From contig JABZHP010000018.1 in NCBI GenBank assembly GCA_015258785.1, positions 1-18,397 of the forward strand: 18,397 bases of DNA. The letters run 5' to 3'. The notes beneath the pieces are model-generated. The model was given only the letters and a program-made list of their open reading frames with translations. It ran no database searches and was not told the DNA's origin. Made by a program: the position numbers and the translations under genes. Below, one piece after another: positions 1 to 7,096 of this stretch (positions are counted from its first letter, which is position 1; each line of letters opens with the position of its first letter). Source of the stretch: Atopobium sp. GTDB lineage: Bacteria; Actinomycetota; Coriobacteriia; Coriobacteriales; Atopobiaceae.

Positions 1-149
1 GTTCAACAGTAGCGCTTGAACGTTTACTGTCTGAATATCCAGGGGCTTTATTGTTGGTCTCACATGACTTATCGCTGATTGATTCTGCTACATCGATTAA
101 ATGGTGCATTCGACAATCAAACGGCAATTTTAGACTTGTGGTGCAATAG
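1..149 (+). CDS. ABC-F-type ATPase, C-terminal fragment (5' end outside window)
   Basis: An open frame enters the window with its first complete codon at position 3 and ends at TAG 147-149, giving 48 residues. The fragment contains ALERLLSEYPGALLLVSHD, which is the stretch after Walker B leading into the H-loop of an ABC-F or similar duplicated soluble ABC ATPase (family pattern: NHLD...LE..L..Y.GALLLVSHD). The final residues IKWCIRQSNGNFRLVVQ fit the short tail after the last nucleotide-binding domain. ABC-F proteins act on ribosomes (translation rescue or antibiotic protection) rather than in membranes; which subfamily this is cannot be told from the fragment. The ABC-F assignment is by family resemblance only. 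Confidence 0.75.
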   Translation, partial: STVALERLLSEYPGALLLVSHDLSLIDSATSIKWCIRQSNGNFRLVVQ

Positions 150-351
150 GGCGAGAAATACATTGGGTAGTTATGAAGGTTGCACGTTTGTGTTTGCGTA
201 GCTCGCCGACACAGACCGCTGCTTTTATACCGCTCGCCGTAGTTGTTCAAGCAAGCTAACTTCTGCTGAAAATTTTTTATATAAACTGAAAGGTCAAACT
301 GATTTCTTCTGGGATTTCTCGTGTGCTTAAGCATGGAATTCGGAGGGACCT
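150..351 (+). promoter_or_regulatory. Leader/promoter region of the ABC exporter operon
   Basis: No gene is visible in these 202 bases. An AT-rich run at 273-285 contains TATATAAA (278-285), a plausible -10 element about 70 bases before the first start codon, but no convincing -35 lies at the right distance, so the promoter call is weak. The Shine-Dalgarno GGAGGG at 342-347 lies four bases before ATG 352. A GGCGAGAAA sequence at 150-158 is a partial copy of a motif that recurs at 4084-4112 and 12513-12528. Confidence 0.35.
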
Positions 352-1926
352 ATGCTTCACTTCAACCACGGTTCAAAACAAGAAGCTAACGAGGGAAATG
401 CGAGCGCTGTTGGCAACGCAGGCACGGGCGCTGCTGGCGCGAGTTCCGCTGGCGCTGTGGATGCTGCTGGTGCGGGCGCCGGAGCCCCTAACATCCCCAC
501 ACCTCCTGAGGGATATCAGCAGGCAGCCTTTGCCTCTACGTTACCAACAATTGCTGATCAGACGGCTAACTTAAGCTCGCAGATTGGTGTCATTTCTCCA
601 GGTGAAAGTGAGGAAGACGCTGAGGCTCGTGAAGCATACGAAAGTCTGGCGCGTCACCGTAAAGCTCGTCGTAAAAAGAAGCTTATTAAGGCGGGAATAA
701 CCGCCGGAGTCTTTGTTCTTCTCGTCACGCTGTTTATTTTGCCTATGTGCCAGGGCGGGCAGAACCAGAACACTACCGTGATGCCAAGCACTACGTTTGT
801 CACGCGCGGCGAGTTCAGCGATTCTGTTTCTGCGTCTGGATCCATCAAGCCTGTGTCATCAACTGTGGTAACTCCCGAGGTAGATGGCATTATTCAGGAT
901 GTTCAGGTTTCTGAAGGCACGTACGTTCATAAGGGTGACAAGCTCTTTACCATCAAGAACGATGAACTGGATAAGGCTGTTCGCAAGGCGTCTCAGCAGG
1001 TAAAAGCAGCCGAGAACGAGGTCAGTAAGGCTCGCTCAGCCCTAGCGTCCGCACGCAACGGTGTCCCCGAGGCAGGCGAGGACGGACAAGAAGCAAACGC
1101 TGCGTCTGTTGCTGCGGCTGTGGAAGCGGCAGAGGCAAATCTGGAGAGCGCCCAGATTGCGCTTGAGGAGGCTCGCTCCGCTTACAATGACGCAATTGCC
1201 CAGGCAGATAAGCGTGTAGTCACCGCTCCATGCGACGGCACGGTTATTGTGATGAACGCAGTGAACGGCGCTTCTGTTGGCTCGTCCGCGCCAGGTGCTG
1301 GCAACGCTGGTCCTCTGATTACTATCGCGGATCTTTCCCAGATGAAGGTAAACGTCCAGATAAACGAGGTAGACATTTCTCGCATCGCCGTTGACCAGAA
1401 GGCACAGGTCAGCTTTACAGCTCTGAGAGATCTGTATTGCGATGCAGTGGTCACTCACGTTTCTGTCGTCTCGTCCAACGGTGCCGACGCAGGTGCAAGT
1501 TACGATAACCCCGGTCGATCCATTGTTTCTTACACCGTTGACCTGCTTATTAGCAGTCCCGACGCCTCCATCAAGCCAGGTATGACCGCCAACGTGGACA
1601 TTATGATTCAACACATGGATAACGTACTGACTGTACCTCTTGTTGCTGTCATGGACGATGGCGATGGTGCTTACGTCAACGTGGTTACTTCTCGTGACGA
1701 GAAGGGATATCCGCAGGTAAAGCGTGTACCAGTGACCGTAAAGGCACAAAGTTCTACGACGGCCGTCATTGAGGGTGCTGGTATTGAGGACGGCACTGAG
1801 GTGATGATTGGCGGTGGCGCCGGCGGCCCATCTCAAGGTGCGGCGATGGACGCTCCCGCAGGTGCAACGTCCGGCTCGACGACCAGTACAACGTCCGACA
1901 CAACGGGCTCCAAAGACTCCAAGTAG
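352..1926 (+). CDS. Membrane-fusion (HlyD/MacA/YknX-like) subunit of an ABC exporter
   Basis: A 524-residue periplasmic-adaptor-type protein. Residues 1-112 form an unusual cytoplasmic N-terminus that is Ala/Gly-rich at first and then acidic and basic. One transmembrane segment follows at about 114-133. The extracytoplasmic part shows the lipoyl/biotinyl-like half motif (about 172-201, PEVDGIIQDVQVSEG), an Ala/Glu-rich coiled-coil hairpin (about 205-290), the second lipoyl half (TAPCDGTVIVMN), a beta-barrel domain (ITIADLSQMKVNVQINE onward) and a membrane-proximal domain ending near VMIGGG. The C-terminal 40 residues are Ser/Thr/Gly-rich. It is the first gene of a three-gene unit with the ATPase (9-bp gap) and the permease, so it is probably the adaptor of a MacAB/YknXYZ-type efflux system; the substrate is unknown. 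Start supported by GGAGGG at 342-347. Confidence 0.9.
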   Translation: MLHFNHGSKQEANEGNASAVGNAGTGAAGASSAGAVDAAGAGAGAPNIPTPPEGYQQAAFASTLPTIADQTANLSSQIGVISPGESEEDAEAREAYESLARHRKARRKKKLIKAGITAGVFVLLVTLFILPMCQGGQNQNTTVMPSTTFVTRGEFSDSVSASGSIKPVSSTVVTPEVDGIIQDVQVSEGTYVHKGDKLFTIKNDELDKAVRKASQQVKAAENEVSKARSALASARNGVPEAGEDGQEANAASVAAAVEAAEANLESAQIALEEARSAYNDAIAQADKRVVTAPCDGTVIVMNAVNGASVGSSAPGAGNAGPLITIADLSQMKVNVQINEVDISRIAVDQKAQVSFTALRDLYCDAVVTHVSVVSSNGADAGASYDNPGRSIVSYTVDLLISSPDASIKPGMTANVDIMIQHMDNVLTVPLVAVMDDGDGAYVNVVTSRDEKGYPQVKRVPVTVKAQSSTTAVIEGAGIEDGTEVMIGGGAGGPSQGAAMDAPAGATSGSTTSTTSDTTGSKDSK

Positions 1927-1935
1927 GCGACGCGC

Positions 1936-2811
1936 ATGTCCAAGGTAATTGAGGTACATAAGCTGCATCGCATTTACGAGACGGCCGCGGGTTTGACGCA
2001 CGCTTTACGTGGCGTTTCGCTAACTGTGGAGAAGGGCGAGTTTCTCTGCATCATGGGTCCGTCTGGCTCAGGCAAATCTACTCTAATGAACATTTTGGGC
2101 TGCTTGGATACGCCTACTTCTGGTTCGTACAAGCTAGAGGGTCTTGAGGTTGCAGATCTTTCCGACGACGACTTAGCGGAGATTCGCGCTACGCGTCTGG
2201 GCTTTGTCTTCCAGTCGTTTAACCTGCTACCGCGCACAACGGTGCTGCGAAATGTTATGTTGCCGCTCATCTACTCGGATATTCCTGCAAAAGAGCGAGA
2301 GTTGCGTGCTTGGAAGGCGCTGCGTTCTGTTGGCCTGCCCGAGGAGTACTACGAGCACAAATCCAATGAGCTTTCCGGTGGTCAGGTACAGCGTGTTGCT
2401 ATTGCTCGCGCGCTGGTAAACGACCCGGCGGTCATTTTTGCCGACGAGCCAACCGGCAACCTGGATTCCGCAACCAGTGAGATGGTCCTCAACACGTTCA
2501 AGTCCATGCAGGAGCGCGGCAAAACAATCGTGCTGATTACGCACGACCCCGAGACTGCTTTTTGGGCTGACCGCGTGGTGCATATTCGTGACGGTCGCCT
2601 GCTCACAGATGAGCAGGAAAAGGAGTTTGTGAAGCAGCACGCCGCACAGTCCACGACGGGTGTGGGCGCTGCGCTGGGCGCGCAGCTCGCACCGGGCGCA
2701 CACGCTGCGACGGGTGCACATGCCGCGACGGGCGCACACACTGCGAGGGCCGCGCAGACTGCACCAGCAGGCAGCACCTCGCGACCCGGGACAGGAGGTG
2801 TCGCGCTATGA
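1936..2811 (+). CDS. ABC transporter ATP-binding protein (MacB/LolD/YknY-like)
   Basis: A 291-residue ATPase with all canonical motifs: Walker A GPSGSGKST (41-49), Q-loop Gln93 in VFQSFNLLP, signature LSGGQ (146-150), Walker B AVIFADE (165-171) and H-loop His203 in LITHD. Residues 1-235 match the usual length of the LolD/MacB-ATPase family. Residues 236-291 are an added low-complexity tail rich in Ala, Gly, Thr and His, containing three tandem six-residue units (GAHAAT, GAHAAT, GAHTAR). Its stop overlaps the permease start (ATGA, 2808-2811), implying translational coupling. It should power the permease encoded next to it. The tail is not expected for the family and its role is unknown. Confidence 0.95.
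   Translation: MSKVIEVHKLHRIYETAAGLTHALRGVSLTVEKGEFLCIMGPSGSGKSTLMNILGCLDTPTSGSYKLEGLEVADLSDDDLAEIRATRLGFVFQSFNLLPRTTVLRNVMLPLIYSDIPAKERELRAWKALRSVGLPEEYYEHKSNELSGGQVQRVAIARALVNDPAVIFADEPTGNLDSATSEMVLNTFKSMQERGKTIVLITHDPETAFWADRVVHIRDGRLLTDEQEKEFVKQHAAQSTTGVGAALGAQLAPGAHAATGAHAATGAHTARAAQTAPAGSTSRPGTGGVAL
2695..2748 (+). repeat. Three 18-bp tandem repeats inside the ABC ATPase gene
   Basis: Three consecutive 18-bp units at 2695-2712, 2713-2730 and 2731-2748, each close to GGCGCACACGCTGCGACG, encode a repeated Gly-Ala-His-Ala-Ala-Thr peptide in the C-terminal tail. Unit number could vary between strains by slippage; this is inference. Confidence 0.8.
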
Positions 2812-4016
2812 GGTTGATGGACCTGTTGCGAGAAACCCTGTCTGCGCTCAACGCTAACCGCGGTCGAAGCTTGTTGACAGTATTGGGCATTGTTATTGGC
2901 ATCAGTGCGGTTATTGCTATGACGGCACTTATCGACGGCATTAAGTATTCGCTGGTCAGCTCGCTAGGCCTCAACCAGTCGCGCATGGTCATGATTTACG
3001 CGTGGCCGGACCGCGAGGTCACGCAGCAGGACCTTGAGATGCTGCAGCTCAGCGTACCTGGGTATGAGCTTGTGACCGGCATTGACTCCACTATGTCTCG
3101 CGTCAACTCGGCCGAGAAGCAGTTTGACGCGCGAATCATCGGCTGCACACCAGACTACTTCACCGTCATGGGCCTCAAGGCATCTGCGGGCTCGCTCTTC
3201 ACAAAGTCCGACGTAGATGACACATCTAGAAACGTTCTTCTCGACAAATTGTCTGCCGAGAAGCTCTTTGGTAGTGCAGATGCATCCATTGGACAGGTTG
3301 TTCGCATCAACAACGACAGCTACACCATTGTGGGCGTGGTTGACAGTGGCCCAAATGGGGGCGGGCAAGGCGATACGCTGCTGGCCTATATACCATATTC
3401 CACGTATTCAGCGCGCCTGACGGGCACCAAAACTATCAGCCAGGTCTTTGGTTATGCTCGCGAAAACGTTGACATGAAGGCGCTTGCGGATGAAACAAAG
3501 TCCTGGTTGCTGGACTGGTTCAACATTCCTTCCGCGCAGGCAGAAGATCGCGTGACAGTTATGACGCTCTCGTCCATTATTGAGCAGATGAACGCAACAC
3601 TGATGTCGTTCCAGGTCCTGGTTACCGCCACGGCAAGTATTTCGCTTCTGGTTGGCGGTATTGGCATCATGAACATGATGCTCACCAACGTGACGGAGCG
3701 TATTAGGGAGATTGGCCTGCGTAAAGCTCTTGGCGCTCGCGCATCCGACATCACCAAGCAGTTTCTGTGCGAATCCATTTTGATTTGCATTATGGGTGGC
3801 GTGATTGGCATTGCCCTGGGTTACGCCGGAGCATGGGGATTGGCTGGCTCGTTTGGCAGCATGATACAGCTTGAAACTGGTATCACGCCCATCATCACTC
3901 CGAACATTGTGATGATTACCTCGGGAATCTGCATTGGCATCGGACTCATCTTTGGCTACTGGCCTGCTCGACGAGCCTCAAAGCTCAATCCTGTGGAATC
4001 GCTCCGCTACCAGTAA
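2808..4016 (+). CDS. ABC transporter permease (MacB/FtsX family, YknZ-like)
   Basis: A 402-residue permease, the usual length for the stand-alone MacB/YknZ type. An N-terminal transmembrane helix lies at about 22-42, followed by a long extracytoplasmic MacB-type domain (about 45-265, with NSAEKQFDARIIGCTPDYF and VLLDKLSAEKLFG typical of the family), then three FtsX-domain helices in the last 140 residues. The cytoplasmic loop contains ERIREIGLRKALGA, the conserved coupling segment that contacts the ATPase, and the C-terminus PARRASKLNPVESLRYQ is characteristic. A strong AGGAGGTG at 2793-2800 precedes the ATG, which overlaps the ATPase stop. With the upstream adaptor and ATPase it forms a complete exporter, probably of peptides, lipids or drugs. 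Confidence 0.95.
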   Translation: MRLMDLLRETLSALNANRGRSLLTVLGIVIGISAVIAMTALIDGIKYSLVSSLGLNQSRMVMIYAWPDREVTQQDLEMLQLSVPGYELVTGIDSTMSRVNSAEKQFDARIIGCTPDYFTVMGLKASAGSLFTKSDVDDTSRNVLLDKLSAEKLFGSADASIGQVVRINNDSYTIVGVVDSGPNGGGQGDTLLAYIPYSTYSARLTGTKTISQVFGYARENVDMKALADETKSWLLDWFNIPSAQAEDRVTVMTLSSIIEQMNATLMSFQVLVTATASISLLVGGIGIMNMMLTNVTERIREIGLRKALGARASDITKQFLCESILICIMGGVIGIALGYAGAWGLAGSFGSMIQLETGITPIITPNIVMITSGICIGIGLIFGYWPARRASKLNPVESLRYQ

Positions 4017-4085
4017 GTGGGGTGTGTGCGTAAACGGCTTGCTGCTCGTAGACCTCTTACTGAAAGTAAATGACGTGCTACCAGT

Positions 4086-4115
4086 AGGGTTTCTCGCCAG
4101 GCGAGAAACCCTTTT
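4086..4115 (+). terminator. Rho-independent terminator after the exporter operon
   Basis: A perfect 13-base inverted repeat, AGGGTTTCTCGCC (4086-4098) and GGCGAGAAACCCT (4100-4112), separated by one base, so about 11 pairs can form around a small loop. It is followed by a short T-run. It lies between convergent genes and may stop transcription from both sides, although the T-run favours the plus strand. Confidence 0.8.
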
Positions 4116-4135
4116 AAGTGCGGTGGTTTGTTCAG

Positions 4136-4825
4136 CTACAGTAGATCATCCGGTGGGAGCAGCTCGATGTCCCATGAGGTGCTGACGTAGCAATTAACGT
4201 CAATATCCGATGGATCAAATGCAGGAGCTGGGTTTCTACGATCAGATTTATCAAAAGCAGTACAAGCGCAGGCTGTATATGTTAAATCTTTTCTTTTGAA
4301 GTCATAATCTGCATGTTTTAGTCCAACCACCTTTGCTCCGGCAGCCTTAGCAAGAAGATTTGCTTTTTGATGACAGGCAATAATGGCATCTACAGATAGT
4401 TTGTCTTTAATAGTGTCGTTATGTGCTATCGAGAATTCAACTGAAAAGGTCACTTCATCACCACATGTAATGAGTGCTTTCCAGATTTTCTCGACAAGAT
4501 CTTTTTCAAGGCGCTCTTCGATGGATAGGTTAGCGCGAAAAATATATCCCTTAATCTTTTTCTCGGCGACATAATAGTCGCCCTCGCCATCTTTTTTATA
4601 TCGGTTTACCAGGTGACTAGAAACTGAATATTTGTTGTTTTTCAGAATTGAAGCAGGTAACTCGTTTTTCTCTAGTGCATCTTTGATTGTTTGGAGCAGC
4701 TCGTTATATTTGGCGGTGCATTCTTCACGGTTCTTAGAAATACCTTGAATAGTAATGCCTACGTTTATGGTGTCAGGCGGAACTTGCGTGCTCAGGTTAG
4801 TAGATACGTCAATTGTTCGCTCCAT
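4136..4825 (-). CDS. SIMPL domain (DUF541) protein
   Basis: A 229-residue protein resembling the SIMPL/DUF541 family. The start MERTIDVSTNLSTQVPPDTINVGI matches the family's opening strand pattern (G...V..APD.A.V...V), the middle has alternating amphipathic helices and strands, and VDAIIACHQKANLLAKAAGAKV is the typical conserved helix near the C-terminus (A...A..A..lA.a.G...g). There is no signal peptide or membrane segment, so it is probably cytoplasmic; many relatives are secreted. The molecular function is unclear across the family. It is encoded alone, convergent with the exporter operon. Start supported by AAAGGAA at 4833-4839 (minus strand). Confidence 0.8.
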   Translation of the reverse strand: MERTIDVSTNLSTQVPPDTINVGITIQGISKNREECTAKYNELLQTIKDALEKNELPASILKNNKYSVSSHLVNRYKKDGEGDYYVAEKKIKGYIFRANLSIEERLEKDLVEKIWKALITCGDEVTFSVEFSIAHNDTIKDKLSVDAIIACHQKANLLAKAAGAKVVGLKHADYDFKRKDLTYTACACTAFDKSDRRNPAPAFDPSDIDVNCYVSTSWDIELLPPDDLL

Positions 4826-4906
4826 AGTGCGTTCCTTTCAGAGATGTTAGAGAAAAATCAGCCGATTGAACAGGTAATTTATTTCTCATCGTTGAATAAT
4901 CATAGG

Positions 4907-4945
4907 CTCAAAAATGGATTTTGAGTGTCCAGTGTAATGGACACT
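4907..4945. promoter_or_regulatory. Two adjoining inverted repeats between divergent genes
   Basis: CTCAAAA (4907-4913) pairs with TTTTGAG (4919-4925), and AGTGTCCA (4924-4931) pairs with TGGACACT (4938-4945). Both arms are perfect, with 5- and 6-base spacers. They sit about 80-120 bases upstream of the SIMPL gene and 220 bases upstream of the XRE gene. They could be operators for either gene; no T-tract suggests termination. Confidence 0.5.
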
Positions 4946-5099
4946 TGGGCGAGTGCTTTTCAATCGAGATGAATCGCATTAACCAGCTAATTTTTATGTA
5001 TGTGTAAATAACATTGATAGACTTCGCTGTTTTATAAAAAATATTTTTCACGTAAGAGGCGTTTGTAATAAAAGTATTCAGAAAAGATTTCTAAAATAC

Positions 5100-5140
5100 T
5101 ATTTGACAAATAAATGATTTTGTATAAAATATTTGACAAA
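5100..5140 (+). promoter_or_regulatory. Promoter of the XRE cassette with a flanking direct repeat
   Basis: TTGACA at 5103-5108 and TAAAAT at 5125-5130, with a 16-base spacer, form a near-consensus promoter. The 11-mer TATTTGACAAA occurs at 5100-5110 (covering the -35) and again at 5130-5140 (just after the -10), a 30-base period of nearly three helical turns. This is a credible autoregulatory operator pair for the XRE protein encoded downstream; that role is inference. Confidence 0.55.
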
Positions 5141-5167
5141 GTAAGAATAGTAGTAAGGAGTAAGTAA

Positions 5168-5623
5168 ATGAATACGACAGACGAGGAGTTGATAAAACGT
5201 TTACAAGCACATTTGTCCACTATTCGTAAGTCAGCAGGTTGGAGTGGAGAGTGGCTAGCTAATGAACTTGGAGTTACAAAACAAACTATTAGTAGTTTGG
5301 AAACAGGAAAGACTCAAATGACAAAGATGCACTATCTTGCCATTAGAGCAGTATTCAACAATGAAATTGTAGTTAATAGAAATGAGGACTTAGCAAAAAT
5401 AATTCAGTTATTCGTTGATCAACCGGTTATAGCAGAACTTGAAAAGTCTCAAATTACAACTGGTGGAGAAGATAGCGAACTGAAGACGGATTCGAAAGAA
5501 ACTTTTAAACAAAGTGCAGTTTTGGGAGCCACTTTAATAACTGCTTCTATTGCTCCTGCAGCAACGGTTTTAGTTCCAGTTTTAGGCAATTTAGTTAAAT
5601 TAATGAAGCAAGCTATGAAGTAG
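5168..5623 (+). CDS. XRE-family helix-turn-helix regulator with hydrophobic C-terminus
   Basis: A 151-residue protein. Residues 8-65 form an HTH_3/XRE domain (WLANELGVTKQTISSLETGK is the recognition segment). Residues 66-117 are a mostly charged linker. Residues 118-146 (starting VLGATLITASIAPAA) are uninterrupted hydrophobic/small residues that could be a membrane anchor or a buried oligomerisation helix. The gene is clearly AT-richer than its neighbours, with codons such as AGA and ATA, suggesting recent acquisition. Shine-Dalgarno AAGGAG at 5155-5160 fits ATG 5168. It is followed after 12 bases by a small membrane protein gene, so the two probably act together. Regulator identity is well supported; a membrane location is inference. 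Confidence 0.85.
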   Translation: MNTTDEELIKRLQAHLSTIRKSAGWSGEWLANELGVTKQTISSLETGKTQMTKMHYLAIRAVFNNEIVVNRNEDLAKIIQLFVDQPVIAELEKSQITTGGEDSELKTDSKETFKQSAVLGATLITASIAPAATVLVPVLGNLVKLMKQAMK

Positions 5624-5635
5624 AAAGAGGTAAAA

Positions 5636-6031
5636 ATGAATAAAAATCTTGGCTTTTATCAAGTTGCTGTAGTTGTAATAAATAAAGTTGGAGGACCAAA
5701 AAAGTTTATTGGATTACTTGCTAGTATAGGAGCTTTGCTCTTTAGTGCGGGTGTTGCTGCGCGTCCAAAATTAGCCAATTTTTATCGTAGACTTGTTAAA
5801 GTTTTTAAAGGAAAAACAGACGAGCAGATTCTTGAGCAAGCTGAGGAATGCCAGGTTGTTCAAGAAGGAACAACTGAAAAGGGAATATGTTTTCATGTTG
5901 GAGAGCAAATAAAAGTAATTTATAAAGAAAAAGATATGGCTCTTATTTACAGAATGAATGACAAGAACTCACCATATCTTGTTTCCACTAGCTTTTTAAC
6001 TTCGATTACCAATCTTTCATCTGACAACTAA
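5636..6031 (+). CDS. Small single-pass membrane protein, unknown family
   Basis: A 131-residue protein I do not recognise. Residues 7-45 are hydrophobic, with a likely membrane segment at FIGLLASIGALLFSAGVAA. It is followed by a basic stretch (RRLVKVFKGK), then a soluble 80-residue C-terminal domain with alternating strands (CFHVGEQIKVIYKEKDMALIYR). The topology is probably N-out or hairpin-like with a cytoplasmic soluble domain, given the positive charges after the helix. It is translationally close to the XRE gene (AAAGAGG at 5624-5630 before ATG 5636), shares its AT-rich composition, and the pair is closed by its own terminator. Effector, sensor or immunity roles are all possible; no function is assigned. 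Confidence 0.7.
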   Translation: MNKNLGFYQVAVVVINKVGGPKKFIGLLASIGALLFSAGVAARPKLANFYRRLVKVFKGKTDEQILEQAEECQVVQEGTTEKGICFHVGEQIKVIYKEKDMALIYRMNDKNSPYLVSTSFLTSITNLSSDN

Positions 6032-6050
6032 TAGAGAAGTAAAATAGAAG

Positions 6051-6098
6051 AGAGCGGGAAGTACAAGTTTAGTGACTTATACTTCCTGTTTTGTTTTT
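6051..6098 (+). terminator. Terminator of the XRE/membrane-protein cassette
   Basis: GGAAGTA (6057-6063) pairs with TACTTCC (6080-6086). The stem extends inward through AAGT/ACTT after one mismatch and outward by A-T and G-T pairs. A T-rich run follows (6089-6098). This marks the end of the two-gene unit. Confidence 0.75.
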
Positions 6099-6425
6099 GT
6101 AAAAGATATTAGTTTCTTTAAATGATATTGAATTAAAACTATGTATAACAAAGAAATGTTTTTAGCTTCTTAAGTTAGCATAGACCTATCGAGATAGTTA
6201 TAAAGCTAGTAAAACGATAAAAGAAAATCTCTTATAGGAGAGGATTGTATTAGCGTGTCGTATGTTTTCAGTGTTTATGTCATTATTCTATGTCTATCAT
6301 TAAGTATAGAGGTAGAACGATGCAGTCGCATCAAAAATAATCACGTCAAGATGTAAATCTAGGTGTAAACTTTATGGTGTAGTTAGCTATAGCTAACAAA
6401 ATGTCAACTGAACGGAGTTCATCGA
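6099..6425 (+). other. Intergenic stretch upstream of the methyltransferase gene
   Basis: About 330 AT-rich bases without a convincing ORF. The only structured element seen is the 16-bp palindrome at 6382-6397; the composition otherwise resembles the AT-rich cassette to its left, so the right border of that acquired segment may lie here. Confidence 0.5.
6382..6397. promoter_or_regulatory. Perfect 16-bp palindrome, probable operator
   Basis: GTTAGCTATAGCTAAC is perfectly self-complementary and ends 28 bases before the ATG of the methyltransferase gene, the usual place for a dimeric repressor site (TetR, MarR or GntR type). No cognate regulator can be identified in the window with confidence. 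Confidence 0.5.
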
Positions 6426-6926
6426 ATGCCTGCTCAGAACGAGAAGAAAGATCATCTTCCGGTACTTGGTGTTGGCCCCGCTTACGTGATTGCCATCACG
6501 GTTCTGACGGTTGTGTGTATTACCTTGTCTAAGCTGGGTTTTCTTCCGTATCTTCGCATTCGAGCAACGGTTGGCGTAATGCATGCCATAGGTACGGCTT
6601 TTCTGATTGTGGGTATTTGGCTTTGGGTTTCCGCTGCTATCAAAGAAAAGCTTCGCGAGAAAATCATCGCAAATCAGCTGGTAACTACTGGTGTTTACGC
6701 GCTGGTTAGAAACCCTATCTACTCCGCATTTGCGTTTGTCATGTCGGGCGCAGCTTTGCTTTCAAGTAACCTTTATCTGCTGCCACTACCGCTTGTGTTC
6801 TGGGTGCTTTTAACTGTGATGATGCAGGCTACAGAAGAGAAGTGGCTTATTGAGCAGTTTGGCGATGAGTACAAAGAGTACTGCAAGCGAGTTAATCGCT
6901 GCATTCCGTGGTTTCCCAGGCACTAG
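6426..6926 (+). CDS. Isoprenylcysteine carboxyl methyltransferase-like membrane protein
   Basis: A 166-residue integral membrane protein of the ICMT/PEMT superfamily. It has several hydrophobic helices (about 14-36, 50-74, 96-125) and the diagnostic C-terminal signature: NQLVTTGVYALVRNPIYSAF, where the G-Y-x-x-x-R-N-P-x-Y motif contributes to S-adenosylmethionine binding, then EEKWLIEQFGDEYKEYCKRV and a terminal W-F. Bacterial members methylate lipids or small molecules; the substrate here is unknown, and true isoprenylcysteine modification is unlikely in bacteria. It is single-gene, with a palindrome upstream and a terminator downstream. Start ATG 6426 is preceded by CGGAG (6413-6417). Confidence 0.9.
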   Translation: MPAQNEKKDHLPVLGVGPAYVIAITVLTVVCITLSKLGFLPYLRIRATVGVMHAIGTAFLIVGIWLWVSAAIKEKLREKIIANQLVTTGVYALVRNPIYSAFAFVMSGAALLSSNLYLLPLPLVFWVLLTVMMQATEEKWLIEQFGDEYKEYCKRVNRCIPWFPRH

Positions 6927-6955
6927 CGTTTAACGTGAACATTTGCTTTTATCCG

Positions 6956-6996
6956 AGCCTCAGTCTCATAGTTGAGCTGGGGCTTATTTGGTTTTC
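6956..6996 (+). terminator. Terminator after the methyltransferase gene
   Basis: A hairpin with outer arms AGCCTCAG and CTGGGGCT and inner arms CTCA/TGAG around TAGT, followed by TTATTTGGTTTT. It is compact and placed about 30 bases after the stop codon. Confidence 0.75.
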
Positions 6997-7096
6997 TCGC
7001 TATATAAATTCTTTTACGAAGTGGCTATGATATACATACGTCATGCTGGCTTGTCATGTGCTTGTACCTGCTGCTTCAGGAGAAACGAGAGATACC

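Noticed and set aside
1846..1884. DAPAGAT in the adaptor's C-terminal tail as a second ApbE acceptor site
   Set aside because: The position of the conserved Thr/Ser is Ala, the tail is extracytoplasmic while this ApbE is cytoplasmic, and the tail is low complexity.
1042..2001. 319-residue minus-strand ORF opposite the adaptor gene
   Set aside because: Low-quality composition (Cys, His, Arg-rich), no ribosome site, and fully antisense to a gene with clear family motifs.
7043..7096. Upstream ATG extending the GH2 protein by 18 residues
   Set aside because: No Shine-Dalgarno, extra residues do not resemble the family, and a TATGAT at 7026-7031 would leave almost no leader.
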